Shown here: in pieces, positions 31,568-38,823 of the stretch
Numbering within the stretch: position 1 is the stretch's first letter
How the letters are laid out: every line of letters starts with the position of its first letter
Origin: Bifidobacterium pseudolongum subsp. globosum
GTDB lineage: Bacteria > Actinomycetota > Actinomycetes > Actinomycetales > Bifidobacteriaceae
Length of the DNA stretch: 64,000 nucleotides
Direction of reading: 5' to 3'
Assembly (NCBI RefSeq): GCF_004155535.1
Contig: NZ_RYUH01000007.1
Span: 1 to 64,000, forward strand
Program-made: the position numbers and the translations under genes
Notes under the pieces: model-generated
What the model was told of the DNA's origin: nothing
What the model saw: only the letters and a program-made list of their open reading frames with translations
The model's database searches: none

Positions 31568-31966
31568 ATGGCAGCTCAAAAGCAGGCCGCGCGCAAGACT
31601 CGTCGCCGCGATCGCAAGTCGATCCCGGTCGGTCAGGCGCACATCAAGTCAACGTTTAACAACACCATCATCTCGATCACCGATCCCTCGGGCGCAGTCG
31701 TGTCCTGGGCTTCCGGTGGCGACGTCGGTTTCAAGGGCTCCCGCAAGTCCACGCCGTACGCTGCTGGCATGGCAGCTGAATCCGCGGCCCGCAAGGCCAT
31801 GGAACACGGCGTCAAGAAGGTCGACGTCTTCGTCAAGGGCCCGGGTTCCGGTCGTGAGACCGCCATCCGTTCCCTGCAGTCCGCGGGCCTCGAAGTCGGT
31901 TCCATCACCGATGTGACCCCGCAAGCGTTCAACGGCGTTCGTCCTCCGAAGCGTCGTCGCGTCTGA
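31568..31966 (+). CDS. rpsK: 30S ribosomal protein S11
   Basis: Protein of 132 residues with [32 protein letters not shown] and the C-terminal [11 protein letters not shown]. It lies on the 30S platform near the mRNA exit. An 83-base spacer separates it from rpsM; rpsD, often next, is absent here. Confidence 0.99.
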   Translation: MAAQKQAARKTRRRDRKSIPVGQAHIKSTFNNTIISITDPSGAVVSWASGGDVGFKGSRKSTPYAAGMAAESAARKAMEHGVKKVDVFVKGPGSGRETAIRSLQSAGLEVGSITDVTPQAFNGVRPPKRRRV

Positions 31967-32045
31967 GCACTAGACAACCCCATCCATCCAAAGCCGCTTG
32001 AGACCGGTGAGTGCACCACCGGCCGAAGCTGAAAGGATAACCACA

Positions 32046-33041
32046 GTGCTTATCGCACAGCGTCCGACACTTACCGAGGAATCCCTGAACCCTCAGCGTT
32101 CCCGTTTCATCATCGAGCCTCTCGAACCTGGGTTCGGCTATACGCTTGGCAACTCGCTGCGCCGCACCCTCCTGAGCTCGATTCCGGGAGCGGCTGTGAC
32201 TTCGGTGCGTATCTCCGGCGCCCTGCATGAGTTCACCACTCTGCCGGGTGTGGAAGAAGACGTCACCGAGATTCTGCTGAACATCAAGGGCATCGTGCTC
32301 ACCAGCGAATACGATGAGCCGGTTGTCATGTATCTGCGCAAGAGCGGCAAGGGTGAGGCCACCGCGGGGGACATCACCCCGCCGGCCGGCGTGACCATCG
32401 CCAACCCGCAGATGCATATCGCAACGCTCGCCGATGACGGCCAACTCGAGATCGAGTTCACCGTCGAACGCGGCCGCGGTTATGTGCCTGCCCAGATGAA
32501 CAAGCAGGATGGCGATGAGATCGGCCGCATCCCGGTTGATTCCATCTATTCCCCAGTGCTCAAGGTGAGCTACAAGGTCGAAGCCACGCGCGTGGAACAG
32601 CGCACCGACTTCGATCGGCTCATTCTGGACGTGGAGACCAAGCCCGCTATCTCCCCGCGCGACGCCGTGGCGTCCGCAGGATCGACGCTTGTCGAGCTCT
32701 TCGGCCTGTGCCGTGAGCTCAACACCCAGGCAGAAGGCGTCGAAGTCGGCCCGGCACCAGTTGTCGAAGAGGCCGATCCGGAGATGTCTGTACCGATTGA
32801 GGACCTCAACCTTACGCAGCGCAGCTACAACTGCCTCAAGCGCGAGGGCATCCACACAGTCGGCGAGCTGGTCAACCACACGGAGCAGGATCTGCTCGAC
32901 ATCCGTAATTTCGGCATGAAGTCCATCGATGAGGTCAAAGAGAAGCTGCAGTCCCTCGGACTGTCCCTCAAGGCCTCGCCGCTCGGCTTCGACGCCACCA
33001 ATCTCGAAGGCGGCACGTTCTTCTCGCCGGAAGACGAGTAA
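32046..33041 (+). CDS. rpoA: DNA-directed RNA polymerase subunit alpha
   Basis: Protein of 331 residues starting at GTG with AAAGGAT upstream. The N-terminal dimerisation domain has [21 protein letters not shown] (trimmed: about residues 17-37) and the C-terminal domain has [19 protein letters not shown] and [15 protein letters not shown], which contact UP elements and activators. An acidic tail ends the protein. Confidence 0.98.
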   Translation: MLIAQRPTLTEESLNPQRSRFIIEPLEPGFGYTLGNSLRRTLLSSIPGAAVTSVRISGALHEFTTLPGVEEDVTEILLNIKGIVLTSEYDEPVVMYLRKSGKGEATAGDITPPAGVTIANPQMHIATLADDGQLEIEFTVERGRGYVPAQMNKQDGDEIGRIPVDSIYSPVLKVSYKVEATRVEQRTDFDRLILDVETKPAISPRDAVASAGSTLVELFGLCRELNTQAEGVEVGPAPVVEEADPEMSVPIEDLNLTQRSYNCLKREGIHTVGELVNHTEQDLLDIRNFGMKSIDEVKEKLQSLGLSLKASPLGFDATNLEGGTFFSPEDE

Positions 33042-33126
33042 ACCACCTTCGACACAACCGCTTCGACGGTCTCGGATGTTCGGGCTCATGCCCACCTGAG
33101 CCGGCGGGGCAATCAAGGAGAAACCA

Positions 33127-33591
33127 ATGCCAACACCTAAGAAAGGCCCACGTCTGGCTTCCAGCCCGGCACATGAGCGCCTGATGCTCGCGAATATGGC
33201 CACGAGCCTGTTCATGCACGGCCGCATCACCACCACGCTGCCGAAGGCCAAGCGCCTTCGCCCGCTGGCCGAGCGCCTGATCACCTTCGCCAAGCGCGGT
33301 GATCTGCACTCCCGCCGCCGCGTGATGCGCGTGATCCGCAACAAGTCCGTGGTGCACAAGCTGTTCACGCAGATCGCAGAACAGATGGAGCAGCGCGAAG
33401 GCGGCTACACCCGCATCGTCAAGATCGCTCCGCGCAAGGGCGATTCGGCGCCTGCGGCGATCATCGAGCTCGTCACCGAGCCGGTGAGCCCCAAGAAGGC
33501 CGTCGTCAAGGAAGCAGAGGCAGCCACCAAGGTTGCCGCAGACCAGGCTCCGGTCGAGGCTGAAGCCAACGAAGCCGAAAAGGCTGAGTGA
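33127..33591 (+). CDS. rplQ: 50S ribosomal protein L17
   Basis: Protein of 154 residues. The core ends at about 120 and has [21 protein letters not shown] and [18 protein letters not shown] tail of about 35 alanine, glutamate and lysine residues is added, as in other actinobacteria. A terminator follows and ends the alpha operon. Confidence 0.98.
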   Translation: MPTPKKGPRLASSPAHERLMLANMATSLFMHGRITTTLPKAKRLRPLAERLITFAKRGDLHSRRRVMRVIRNKSVVHKLFTQIAEQMEQREGGYTRIVKIAPRKGDSAPAAIIELVTEPVSPKKAVVKEAEAATKVAADQAPVEAEANEAEKAE

Positions 33592-33610
33592 GTCTGACTA
33601 CAGACTGCGC

Positions 33611-33640
33611 AGGGCTGGAATCCGCGAGGGTTCCAGCCCT
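33611..33640 (+). terminator. Terminator after rplQ
   Basis: AGGGCTGGAA and TTCCAGCCCT form a 10-bp stem with a short loop, followed by a T-rich GTTCGTTTCT. Confidence 0.8.
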
Positions 33641-33687
33641 GTTCGTTTCTCCGCAGCACGCCAGGCGCCGCAGTAGCGCGCCGTTGC

Positions 33688-33693
33688 TAGACT
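33688..33693 (+). promoter_or_regulatory. -10 box of truA, probably leaderless
   Basis: TAGACT ends 8 bases before the truA ATG. The rplQ terminator upstream supports an independent promoter. Confidence 0.45.
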
Positions 33694-33701
33694 CGTGCCC
33701 C

Positions 33702-34646
33702 ATGGTTCGTCTGCGTATTGATCTGGGGTATGACGGGTGTTCGTTCAACGGCTGGGCCGCGCAGCCCGGCATGCGTACCGTGCAGGGTGAGGTCGAGGCC
33801 GCGTTGGAGCGCGTGCTGTGCGGCGTGCGGCCGGTCGATGCCGCGCATGCGGACGGCCGCCCGCCGCTGCCGCACCTCGTGGTGGCCGGGCGCACCGATG
33901 CGGGTGTGCATGCCGCGCATCAGGTGTGCCATCTCGACGTGACCGAGGCACAGCTCGCGCGCTGCGTCGGCCACATGGACGCCACGCCGGTGCAGGCGCT
34001 CGAACTGCGCTTGCAGCGCATGATGCCCGGCGACATCGCGATCCACCGTGTCTCCATCGCGCCCGAAGGCTTCGACGCGCGCTTCTCCGCGCTCGAACGC
34101 ACGTATGTCTACCGCATCTGCGACGACCCGGCCGCTTGGGATCCGCGCCAACAGAGTTACGTGTGGCTCACGGACCAGCGGCTCGACGAGTCGGTGATGA
34201 ACGAAGCCGCCGCCTGCGCGATCGGACTGCACGATTTCGGCTCGTTCGCCATCGCGAATCCCGGTGGCACCACGATCCGCGACGTCAAGACCGCGTACTG
34301 GAGCCGCGTGCCCGCGCGTCCGCTCATCGCGGACCCGCGAGGGGAGCGCTACCGTACGCCGGCGATGGAATCCGGGCTGCTCTGTTTTACGATCGTGGCC
34401 GACGCGTTCGCGCGCAACATGGTGCGTTCGCTCGTCAACGGCTGTGTGCAGGTGGGGCTGGGCAAGCGCACCGTCGACTGGTTCGCGGAGAAGATCGCCA
34501 CGCCGCTGCGCGAAGGGTCGACCGGGCCGATCGCGCCTGAGGGCCTGACGCTCGAGCACATCGAATATCCGGAAGATGGCGAGCTCGCAGAACGCGCCGA
34601 GAAGATCCGTGCGCGCCGCACGATGCCTGAGCAGCCTGCCGCATAG
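33702..34646 (+). CDS. truA: tRNA pseudouridine synthase A
   Basis: Protein of 314 residues that makes pseudouridine at tRNA positions 38-40. The catalytic aspartate is in VAGRTDAGVHAAHQ (about 63-76). FDARFSALERTYVYR and the FARNMVRSLV motif are conserved. Slightly longer than the 250-270 of many TruA proteins because of small insertions. The ATG at 33702 is chosen on the leaderless -10 and domain start. Confidence 0.96.
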   Translation: MVRLRIDLGYDGCSFNGWAAQPGMRTVQGEVEAALERVLCGVRPVDAAHADGRPPLPHLVVAGRTDAGVHAAHQVCHLDVTEAQLARCVGHMDATPVQALELRLQRMMPGDIAIHRVSIAPEGFDARFSALERTYVYRICDDPAAWDPRQQSYVWLTDQRLDESVMNEAAACAIGLHDFGSFAIANPGGTTIRDVKTAYWSRVPARPLIADPRGERYRTPAMESGLLCFTIVADAFARNMVRSLVNGCVQVGLGKRTVDWFAEKIATPLREGSTGPIAPEGLTLEHIEYPEDGELAERAEKIRARRTMPEQPAA

Positions 34647-34766
34647 TCCGGTGGTTGACCTGCGCCGCCCATGCACAATTCCGGTGGATATGTGGACGGC
34701 CGCGCAATCCATTCCACATATCCACACCTCTGGATGTGGATGGTATGTGTGGATGGAACCCTCCGC
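34647..34766. other. Non-coding DNA with a 13-bp dyad downstream of truA
   Basis: GTGGATATGTGGA (34684-34696) and its complement (34713-34725) form a stem. TGGATGTGGATGG and TGTGTGGATGG direct repeats follow. There is no T-run; it may act as a terminator or be repeat DNA. No gene is seen. Confidence 0.5.
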
Positions 34767-34945
34767 GACGACTCTCTGCAATCCCCTGGCCCAGTTTTCT
34801 GACGAAAGTCATGCTGGATGCTTCAGAACATGACAAACCTCGGTCCGAGTTTGAGGGAAGTCATGCAATACATGTTGTTGGATGACGACTCTCGGGGATT
34901 CTCTGACGAATGTCATGCCTGAGGGCGCCGAGCATGACAAACCTC
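34767..34945. repeat. Two tandem copies of the TGACGAAAGTCAT / CATGACAAACCTC repeat
   Basis: Copy A starts GACGACTCTC at 34767 and has TCTGACGAAAGTCATG, 15 bases, ACATGACAAACCTCGG. Copy B starts GACGACTCTC at 34884 and has TCTGACGAATGTCATG with the same spacing to GCATGACAAACCTC, where the insertion sequence interrupts it. In copy A, CATGAC and GTCATG (34859-34864) flank an inner dyad. A third copy is at 246-295. Confidence 0.75.
34938..34945 (+). repeat. Left copy of the IS target-site duplication
   Basis: CAAACCTC abuts the left end of the element and is repeated exactly at 36293-36300. An 8-bp duplication fits the IS256 family. Confidence 0.85.
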
Positions 34946-36292
34946 GGGTTATAGGCCAAAAAGTGTGTCTGGAATCGCGTCTTAGGCCTTGCGGAGTATG
35001 GCGTTTCATGGGTTCGAAAGTCGGTGACATGACTTTCGCGCCCGGCCGGAATGTGTGTCTGGAATCCTTGTCGGCCCTTACTGCCGCTTGGGTTGACAGC
35101 CGTTCGAAAGTGCCGGTTCCATGGTGCCATGGAACAGCCATTGTGCCCGCGGTGCGGCGGGAAGATGAAAAGGAACGGCACGACCAGCGCGGGCAGGACC
35201 CGCTGGCGGTGCAAGGACCCGGGATGCGGGTCGAGCAGGACGCGCGGCTATGGCACGGCCGCGCGCGACGTGCGCGGGTTCATCGACTGGCTCCTGTCGG
35301 CGGACACCCAAGAGCAACGGCATGTGAGCGCCCGCACGCTGCGCCGGCGCAACGAGCTTGGCTGGAGCCTGTGGCCGCCATGCCCGATGGACGGGCAGGT
35401 CCACGACGTGGTGCACCTCGACGGCATCCACCTGGGCCGCAACGCGGTCGTGCTCATCGCCTGGGGCGACGGGCACGTGCTCGGCTGGTACGTCGCCCGG
35501 CGCGAGACCAGCGCGGCATGGATGAACCTGATGGCCCGCATCGCCGAACCCGTGGCCGTCGTATGCGACGGGGGCGGCGGCATCCGCAAGGCCCTCAGGC
35601 ACGCATGGCCCGGCGCCCGCGTGCAACGCTGCCTGTTCCACATCTGCCTCAACATCGGCGCCATACTCGGCACGAACCCGCGCCACGAGGCGTCCCGGCA
35701 GCTGCTGCGCCTGGCCAAGGACCTCACCCGCGTGCACGACGGCGACGCCATGGCCGCCTGGCTGGGCGCCTACACCGCGTGGGAGACGCGGCACAAGGAC
35801 TTCCTCGAGCAGAAAAGCGTGTGGGCCGACGGCAGCGAGAACGACCTGCACCAACGCCTCGTCAAAGCGCGCGACACCATGCGCCGCCGCATACGCGAGC
35901 GGACCATGTTCACCTTCATGGACCCCGAACTGGGCACCGCGACACCCGTGCCGACCACCAACAACGCCATCGAATCGCAAAACGCACGCATCCGCGCCAT
36001 GCCCGGGAACCACCGCGGCCTGTGCCTGCTCCGTCGCATCAAGGCCGTGTGCTGGTGGTGCCACCAACACACCGAACACCCCGAAAACCCCGCATGGCTG
36101 GCCACGCATGCGTGGCGCGACGAACAGATCGAACACCTCTACCGACAGGCATGGGAGCACAGCGACGAAGGAAGGCAGCAAGTCTTCGGCATCCCCGCCA
36201 GATACGGAACCGGCATCGACTGGAACGAATTCCACACCAGCACACCATGGAAAGACACCGACTAGCCAGACACACATTTTGGCCTATAACCC
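34946..36292 (+). mobile_element. Complete IS256-superfamily (IS1249-like) insertion sequence
   Basis: The 1347-bp element begins GGGTTATAGGCC and ends GGCCTATAACCC. The 27-bp terminal inverted repeats (34946-34972 and 36266-36292) differ at one base. It is bounded by 8-bp direct repeats CAAACCTC. One transposase gene fills most of it, with its stop one base before the right repeat. The 156 bases between the left repeat and the gene hold a diverged 90-bp duplication: GTGTGTCTGGAATC at 34963 and 35053, and GTTCGAAAGT at 35012 and 35102. The intact ends and gene suggest a recent, possibly active insertion. Confidence 0.93.
35129..36265 (+). CDS. IS1249-like transposase
   Basis: Protein of 378 residues. 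A zinc-ribbon CPRCGGKMKRNG...CKDPGC (about 6-32) and a basic stretch precede a DDE-type core. D in HLDGIHLGR (about 94), D in VVCDGGGGIRKAL (about 147) and E in TNNAIESQNARIR (about 307) are the likely catalytic triad, and the IS256-like CLFHICLN motif follows the second aspartate. The ATG at 35129 is chosen because the zinc ribbon begins there; the longer upstream frame has no support. It catalyses movement of its own element. Confidence 0.88.
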   Translation: MEQPLCPRCGGKMKRNGTTSAGRTRWRCKDPGCGSSRTRGYGTAARDVRGFIDWLLSADTQEQRHVSARTLRRRNELGWSLWPPCPMDGQVHDVVHLDGIHLGRNAVVLIAWGDGHVLGWYVARRETSAAWMNLMARIAEPVAVVCDGGGGIRKALRHAWPGARVQRCLFHICLNIGAILGTNPRHEASRQLLRLAKDLTRVHDGDAMAAWLGAYTAWETRHKDFLEQKSVWADGSENDLHQRLVKARDTMRRRIRERTMFTFMDPELGTATPVPTTNNAIESQNARIRAMPGNHRGLCLLRRIKAVCWWCHQHTEHPENPAWLATHAWRDEQIEHLYRQAWEHSDEGRQQVFGIPARYGTGIDWNEFHTSTPWKDTD

Positions 36293-36300
36293 CAAACCTC
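36293..36300 (+). repeat. Right copy of the IS target-site duplication
   Basis: CAAACCTC, identical to 34938-34945. The DNA beyond it leads directly into the tRNA-Ser terminator. Confidence 0.85.
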
Positions 36301-36312
36301 TGGGAGAGGCAT

Positions 36313-36346
36313 GAAAAAAGGGTTTTTGGCGCGAACCAAAAACCCT
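36313..36346 (-). terminator. Terminator of tRNA-Ser(CGA)
   Basis: On the minus strand AGGGTTTTTGG and CCAAAAACCCT form an 11-bp stem, followed by a T-run. It lies six bases beyond the tRNA 3' end. Confidence 0.9.
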
Positions 36347-36351
36347 AGGGG

Positions 36352-36437
36352 CGGATGAGGCGAGATTCGAACTCGCGGAGGGGGTTGCCCTCACACGCTT
36401 TCGAGGCGTGCTCCTTAGACCGCTCGGACACTCATCC
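36352..36437 (-). tRNA. tRNA-Ser, anticodon CGA
   Basis: An 86-base class II tRNA. The acceptor stem is GGATGAG with CTCATCC, the anticodon loop is CTCGAAA (CGA, reading UCG), a long variable arm is present, and the T arm contains GTTCGAATC. The CCA end is not encoded. It is nearly identical to tRNA-Ser(TGA) at 56088 in its D- and T-arm regions. The IS inserted about 60 bases downstream of its 3' end. Confidence 0.95.
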
Positions 36438-36538
36438 TTTGCTGCAATCAAGCAACTTGTTCATTATGCCACAAGCTGCACCCACGTCAAATCCATGGGC
36501 ATGTCGCGTGTTGCAGCCACATTCAAGCCACCCACTCA

Positions 36539-37465
36539 TCACTCATCATCATCCGCGGCGAACACCGCATAGTCACTGCTCGGATACCCCAGCTCGAACG
36601 CGGTGTAGGCGTGCGTGGCGGCGAGCAGCGAAAGCTGCAACAGCCCCTGCTGTGCCTGCTGCACGGCATTCGCGTTATCCGGCAACTCCATCGTGCGCGT
36701 GGACTGCGCAATCGCCTGCATCTCCTCGCGTGCGCATGACATCTCCACAACCGCCACGGTGTTGGCGCGCAATCCGTTCACCGGGTCGGTCACGTTGGCG
36801 CTGTGCGCGAGCAGCTCGTCGGTGCCGTACAGCTTCTGCCGCAGGTCGTGCGCGCCGTTGGACAACTGCATCATCTGCGAGGCCGCTTGCTTGTGGTTCT
36901 CGCTCATCGCGAGCAGTGTGCCGTCTTCGGCGAGCGGTGTGGTCCGCGCGTCGCGCGCCGCACCGCTCACGAACCGCCCCGCAAGCACTTCGGTGGCGAA
37001 TCCCGCGCGGTCGTCGGCGAGCGCGGCCTGCGCCAGTGCATCGCCGCCGACCGGCACGCTGGCCACACTGTCGAGCCGCGTGACGGTCAGTGGTTTGCTG
37101 TTCGCTCCCAGCACACGCGCGAGCTGTTGCGTGCGGTGCTGCATCTGTGCGCTGCGCATCGTGCCTTCGGCGAAGCGCAGCGGGCACTGCACCGCCACGT
37201 CGAGCCAGTCGTGCTGCGCCTGCTTCGCCGCCACATACCGCATCGTGATCGGCGAGTCCGCGCTCGTGGCGCGCTCGGTGCCCGCCGAAGCCGCTTCGAC
37301 CGCGGATTCGCACGGGCTGAGCCGTTGCTCGGACTCCGCGCGCCCTGCAAGCCGCGGCGTGGCGCAGCCGGCGAGCATGCACACGGCGAACAGACAGCTC
37401 AGCGCGGCCGCGAGGCGCGAATGATGGGCGCGGTGTGCATACAACAGATATGGGCGTGTCGGCAT
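36539..37465 (-). CDS. Hypothetical lipoprotein
   Basis: Protein of 308 residues. A basic N-terminus and hydrophobic segment end in the lipobox LAGC with cysteine 34, so it should be lipid-anchored on the outer face of the membrane. The rest is alanine-rich and helical with no recognised domain; cysteines in LSPCESA, VQCPLRF and MSCAREE could form disulfides. TACTGT lies 8 bases before the ATG. It is divergent from nusA. Function unknown. Confidence 0.75.
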   Translation of the reverse strand: MPTRPYLLYAHRAHHSRLAAALSCLFAVCMLAGCATPRLAGRAESEQRLSPCESAVEAASAGTERATSADSPITMRYVAAKQAQHDWLDVAVQCPLRFAEGTMRSAQMQHRTQQLARVLGANSKPLTVTRLDSVASVPVGGDALAQAALADDRAGFATEVLAGRFVSGAARDARTTPLAEDGTLLAMSENHKQAASQMMQLSNGAHDLRQKLYGTDELLAHSANVTDPVNGLRANTVAVVEMSCAREEMQAIAQSTRTMELPDNANAVQQAQQGLLQLSLLAATHAYTAFELGYPSSDYAVFAADDDE

Positions 37466-37473
37466 GAATCACT

Positions 37474-37479
37474 ACAGTA
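37474..37479 (-). promoter_or_regulatory. -10 box of the lipoprotein gene
   Basis: TACTGT on the minus strand, 8 bases before the ATG at 37465, a leaderless arrangement. Confidence 0.5.
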
Positions 37480-37544
37480 GTTATGGACTGTGACCACAGG
37501 GGCAGAGCGCTCGTGTATATAACTCAAAATAGGAGGTCTACATC

Positions 37545-38612
37545 ATGGAACTGGACCTGAACGGCATTTACCAGCTCGCTCGCGAGCAGGAAATCGATAC
37601 CGAAACCGTGGACGAGGCGCTGTCTGAAGCATTGCGTCTCGCGTATCTGAAAACACCTCATGCAGCGAAGCACGCGCGCGTCGAACTGGACCCGCGTGCC
37701 GGCACATTCACCATCTGGGCGCAGGACGAGATCCCGCAGGAGCCCACTGAAGACGATCCGCACCCCGCGCCAAAGCTCGGCGAGGAGTATGACGACACCC
37801 CGAACGACTTCGGGCGCCTGGCCGCGGCGACCGCGCGCCAGGTGATCCAGCAGCTGTTCCGCAAGGCCGAGGACGACAAGATCTTCGGCGCGTTCTCGGG
37901 CCAGCGCGGCAAGCTGATCACTGGCGTGGTGCAGCAGGACGCGAAGGACACCGCGAACGTGCACGTGGCCGTGGGCGACGTGGAGGCGATCCTGCCGCGG
38001 CGCGAACAGGTGCCGGGGGAGCGTTACCGCCATGGTGAGCGCATCCGCGTGTACGTGGTGAACGTCTCGCGCGGCCTCAAGGGCCCGGAGATCATCGTGT
38101 CGCGCTCGCACCCGGAACTGGTGCGCCGCCTGTTCGAACGCGAGGTGCCGGAACTCGTTTCGGGCGCCGTTTCGATTATGGCGATCGCGCGCGAGGCCGG
38201 TGCCCGCACCAAGATCGCCGTGCGCGCCAACACGCCGGGCGTCAATCCGAAGGGCGCGCTGATCGGACCTGGTGGTTCGCGTGTGCGCGCGGTGATGGAG
38301 AACCTGGGCCCGGAGAAGATCGACATCGTCGATTGGTCGAACGACCCAGCCACGTTCGTCGCGGCCGCGCTCTCGCCGGCTGTCGTCTCGGGCGTGCAGG
38401 TGATCAGCGAGAAGAACCAGACCGCGATCGCGTTCATCCACGATGACCAGCTCTCGCTCGCCATCGGCAAGGAAGGGCAGAACGCGCGTCTGGCGGCCAA
38501 GCTGACCGGTTGGAAGATCGGCATCGAATCCGAAGAGACGTTCGCAAAGAAACAGGCCGCGCTCAAGGCGCAGCAGGAAGCTGCGCAGAGCGGCGAAAAC
38601 AGCGGGAACTAG
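37545..38612 (+). CDS. nusA: Transcription termination/antitermination protein NusA
   Basis: Protein of 355 residues that binds RNA polymerase and modulates pausing, termination and antitermination. In order: N-terminal polymerase-binding domain (about 1-115), S1 domain (about 125-190), and two KH domains with GVNPKGALIGPGGSRV and LSLAIGKEGQNARLA. It lacks the C-terminal acidic repeats of the E. coli protein. AGGAGGTC precedes the ATG. RimP, usually upstream, and YlxR, usually downstream, are both missing here. Confidence 0.97.
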   Translation: MELDLNGIYQLAREQEIDTETVDEALSEALRLAYLKTPHAAKHARVELDPRAGTFTIWAQDEIPQEPTEDDPHPAPKLGEEYDDTPNDFGRLAAATARQVIQQLFRKAEDDKIFGAFSGQRGKLITGVVQQDAKDTANVHVAVGDVEAILPRREQVPGERYRHGERIRVYVVNVSRGLKGPEIIVSRSHPELVRRLFEREVPELVSGAVSIMAIAREAGARTKIAVRANTPGVNPKGALIGPGGSRVRAVMENLGPEKIDIVDWSNDPATFVAAALSPAVVSGVQVISEKNQTAIAFIHDDQLSLAIGKEGQNARLAAKLTGWKIGIESEETFAKKQAALKAQQEAAQSGENSGN

Positions 38613-38631
38613 GCATATTTCTCGCGCCGCA

Positions 38632-38664
38632 ATACTCCCGCCGTGTATCCACCGGCGGGAGTAT
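38632..38664 (+). promoter_or_regulatory. Perfect 12-bp hairpin between nusA and infB
   Basis: ATACTCCCGCCG and its exact complement lie 20 bases after the nusA stop, with no T-run. It may terminate or attenuate transcription into infB; NusA itself acts on such structures (inference). The remaining spacer up to 38823 holds no gene. Confidence 0.6.
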
Positions 38665-38823
38665 GCTGAACACGAAATCTGTACGTCGGGCGCTCTCGGA
38701 ATGCCCGAAAAACAGAGCGAGGTAGAACAACCATGGTCACACGATGAGATACAGCATGCTCGCCGTGAAAAGATAAGCAGCTGCGCTGGTGTGTATGCGC
38801 GGCTGGGAAATAGGAGAAATTGA

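Noticed and set aside
34882..36348. 488-residue frame overlapping the transposase
   Set aside because: It is in another frame, crosses both IS ends and has the R/P/A-rich composition of a shadow.
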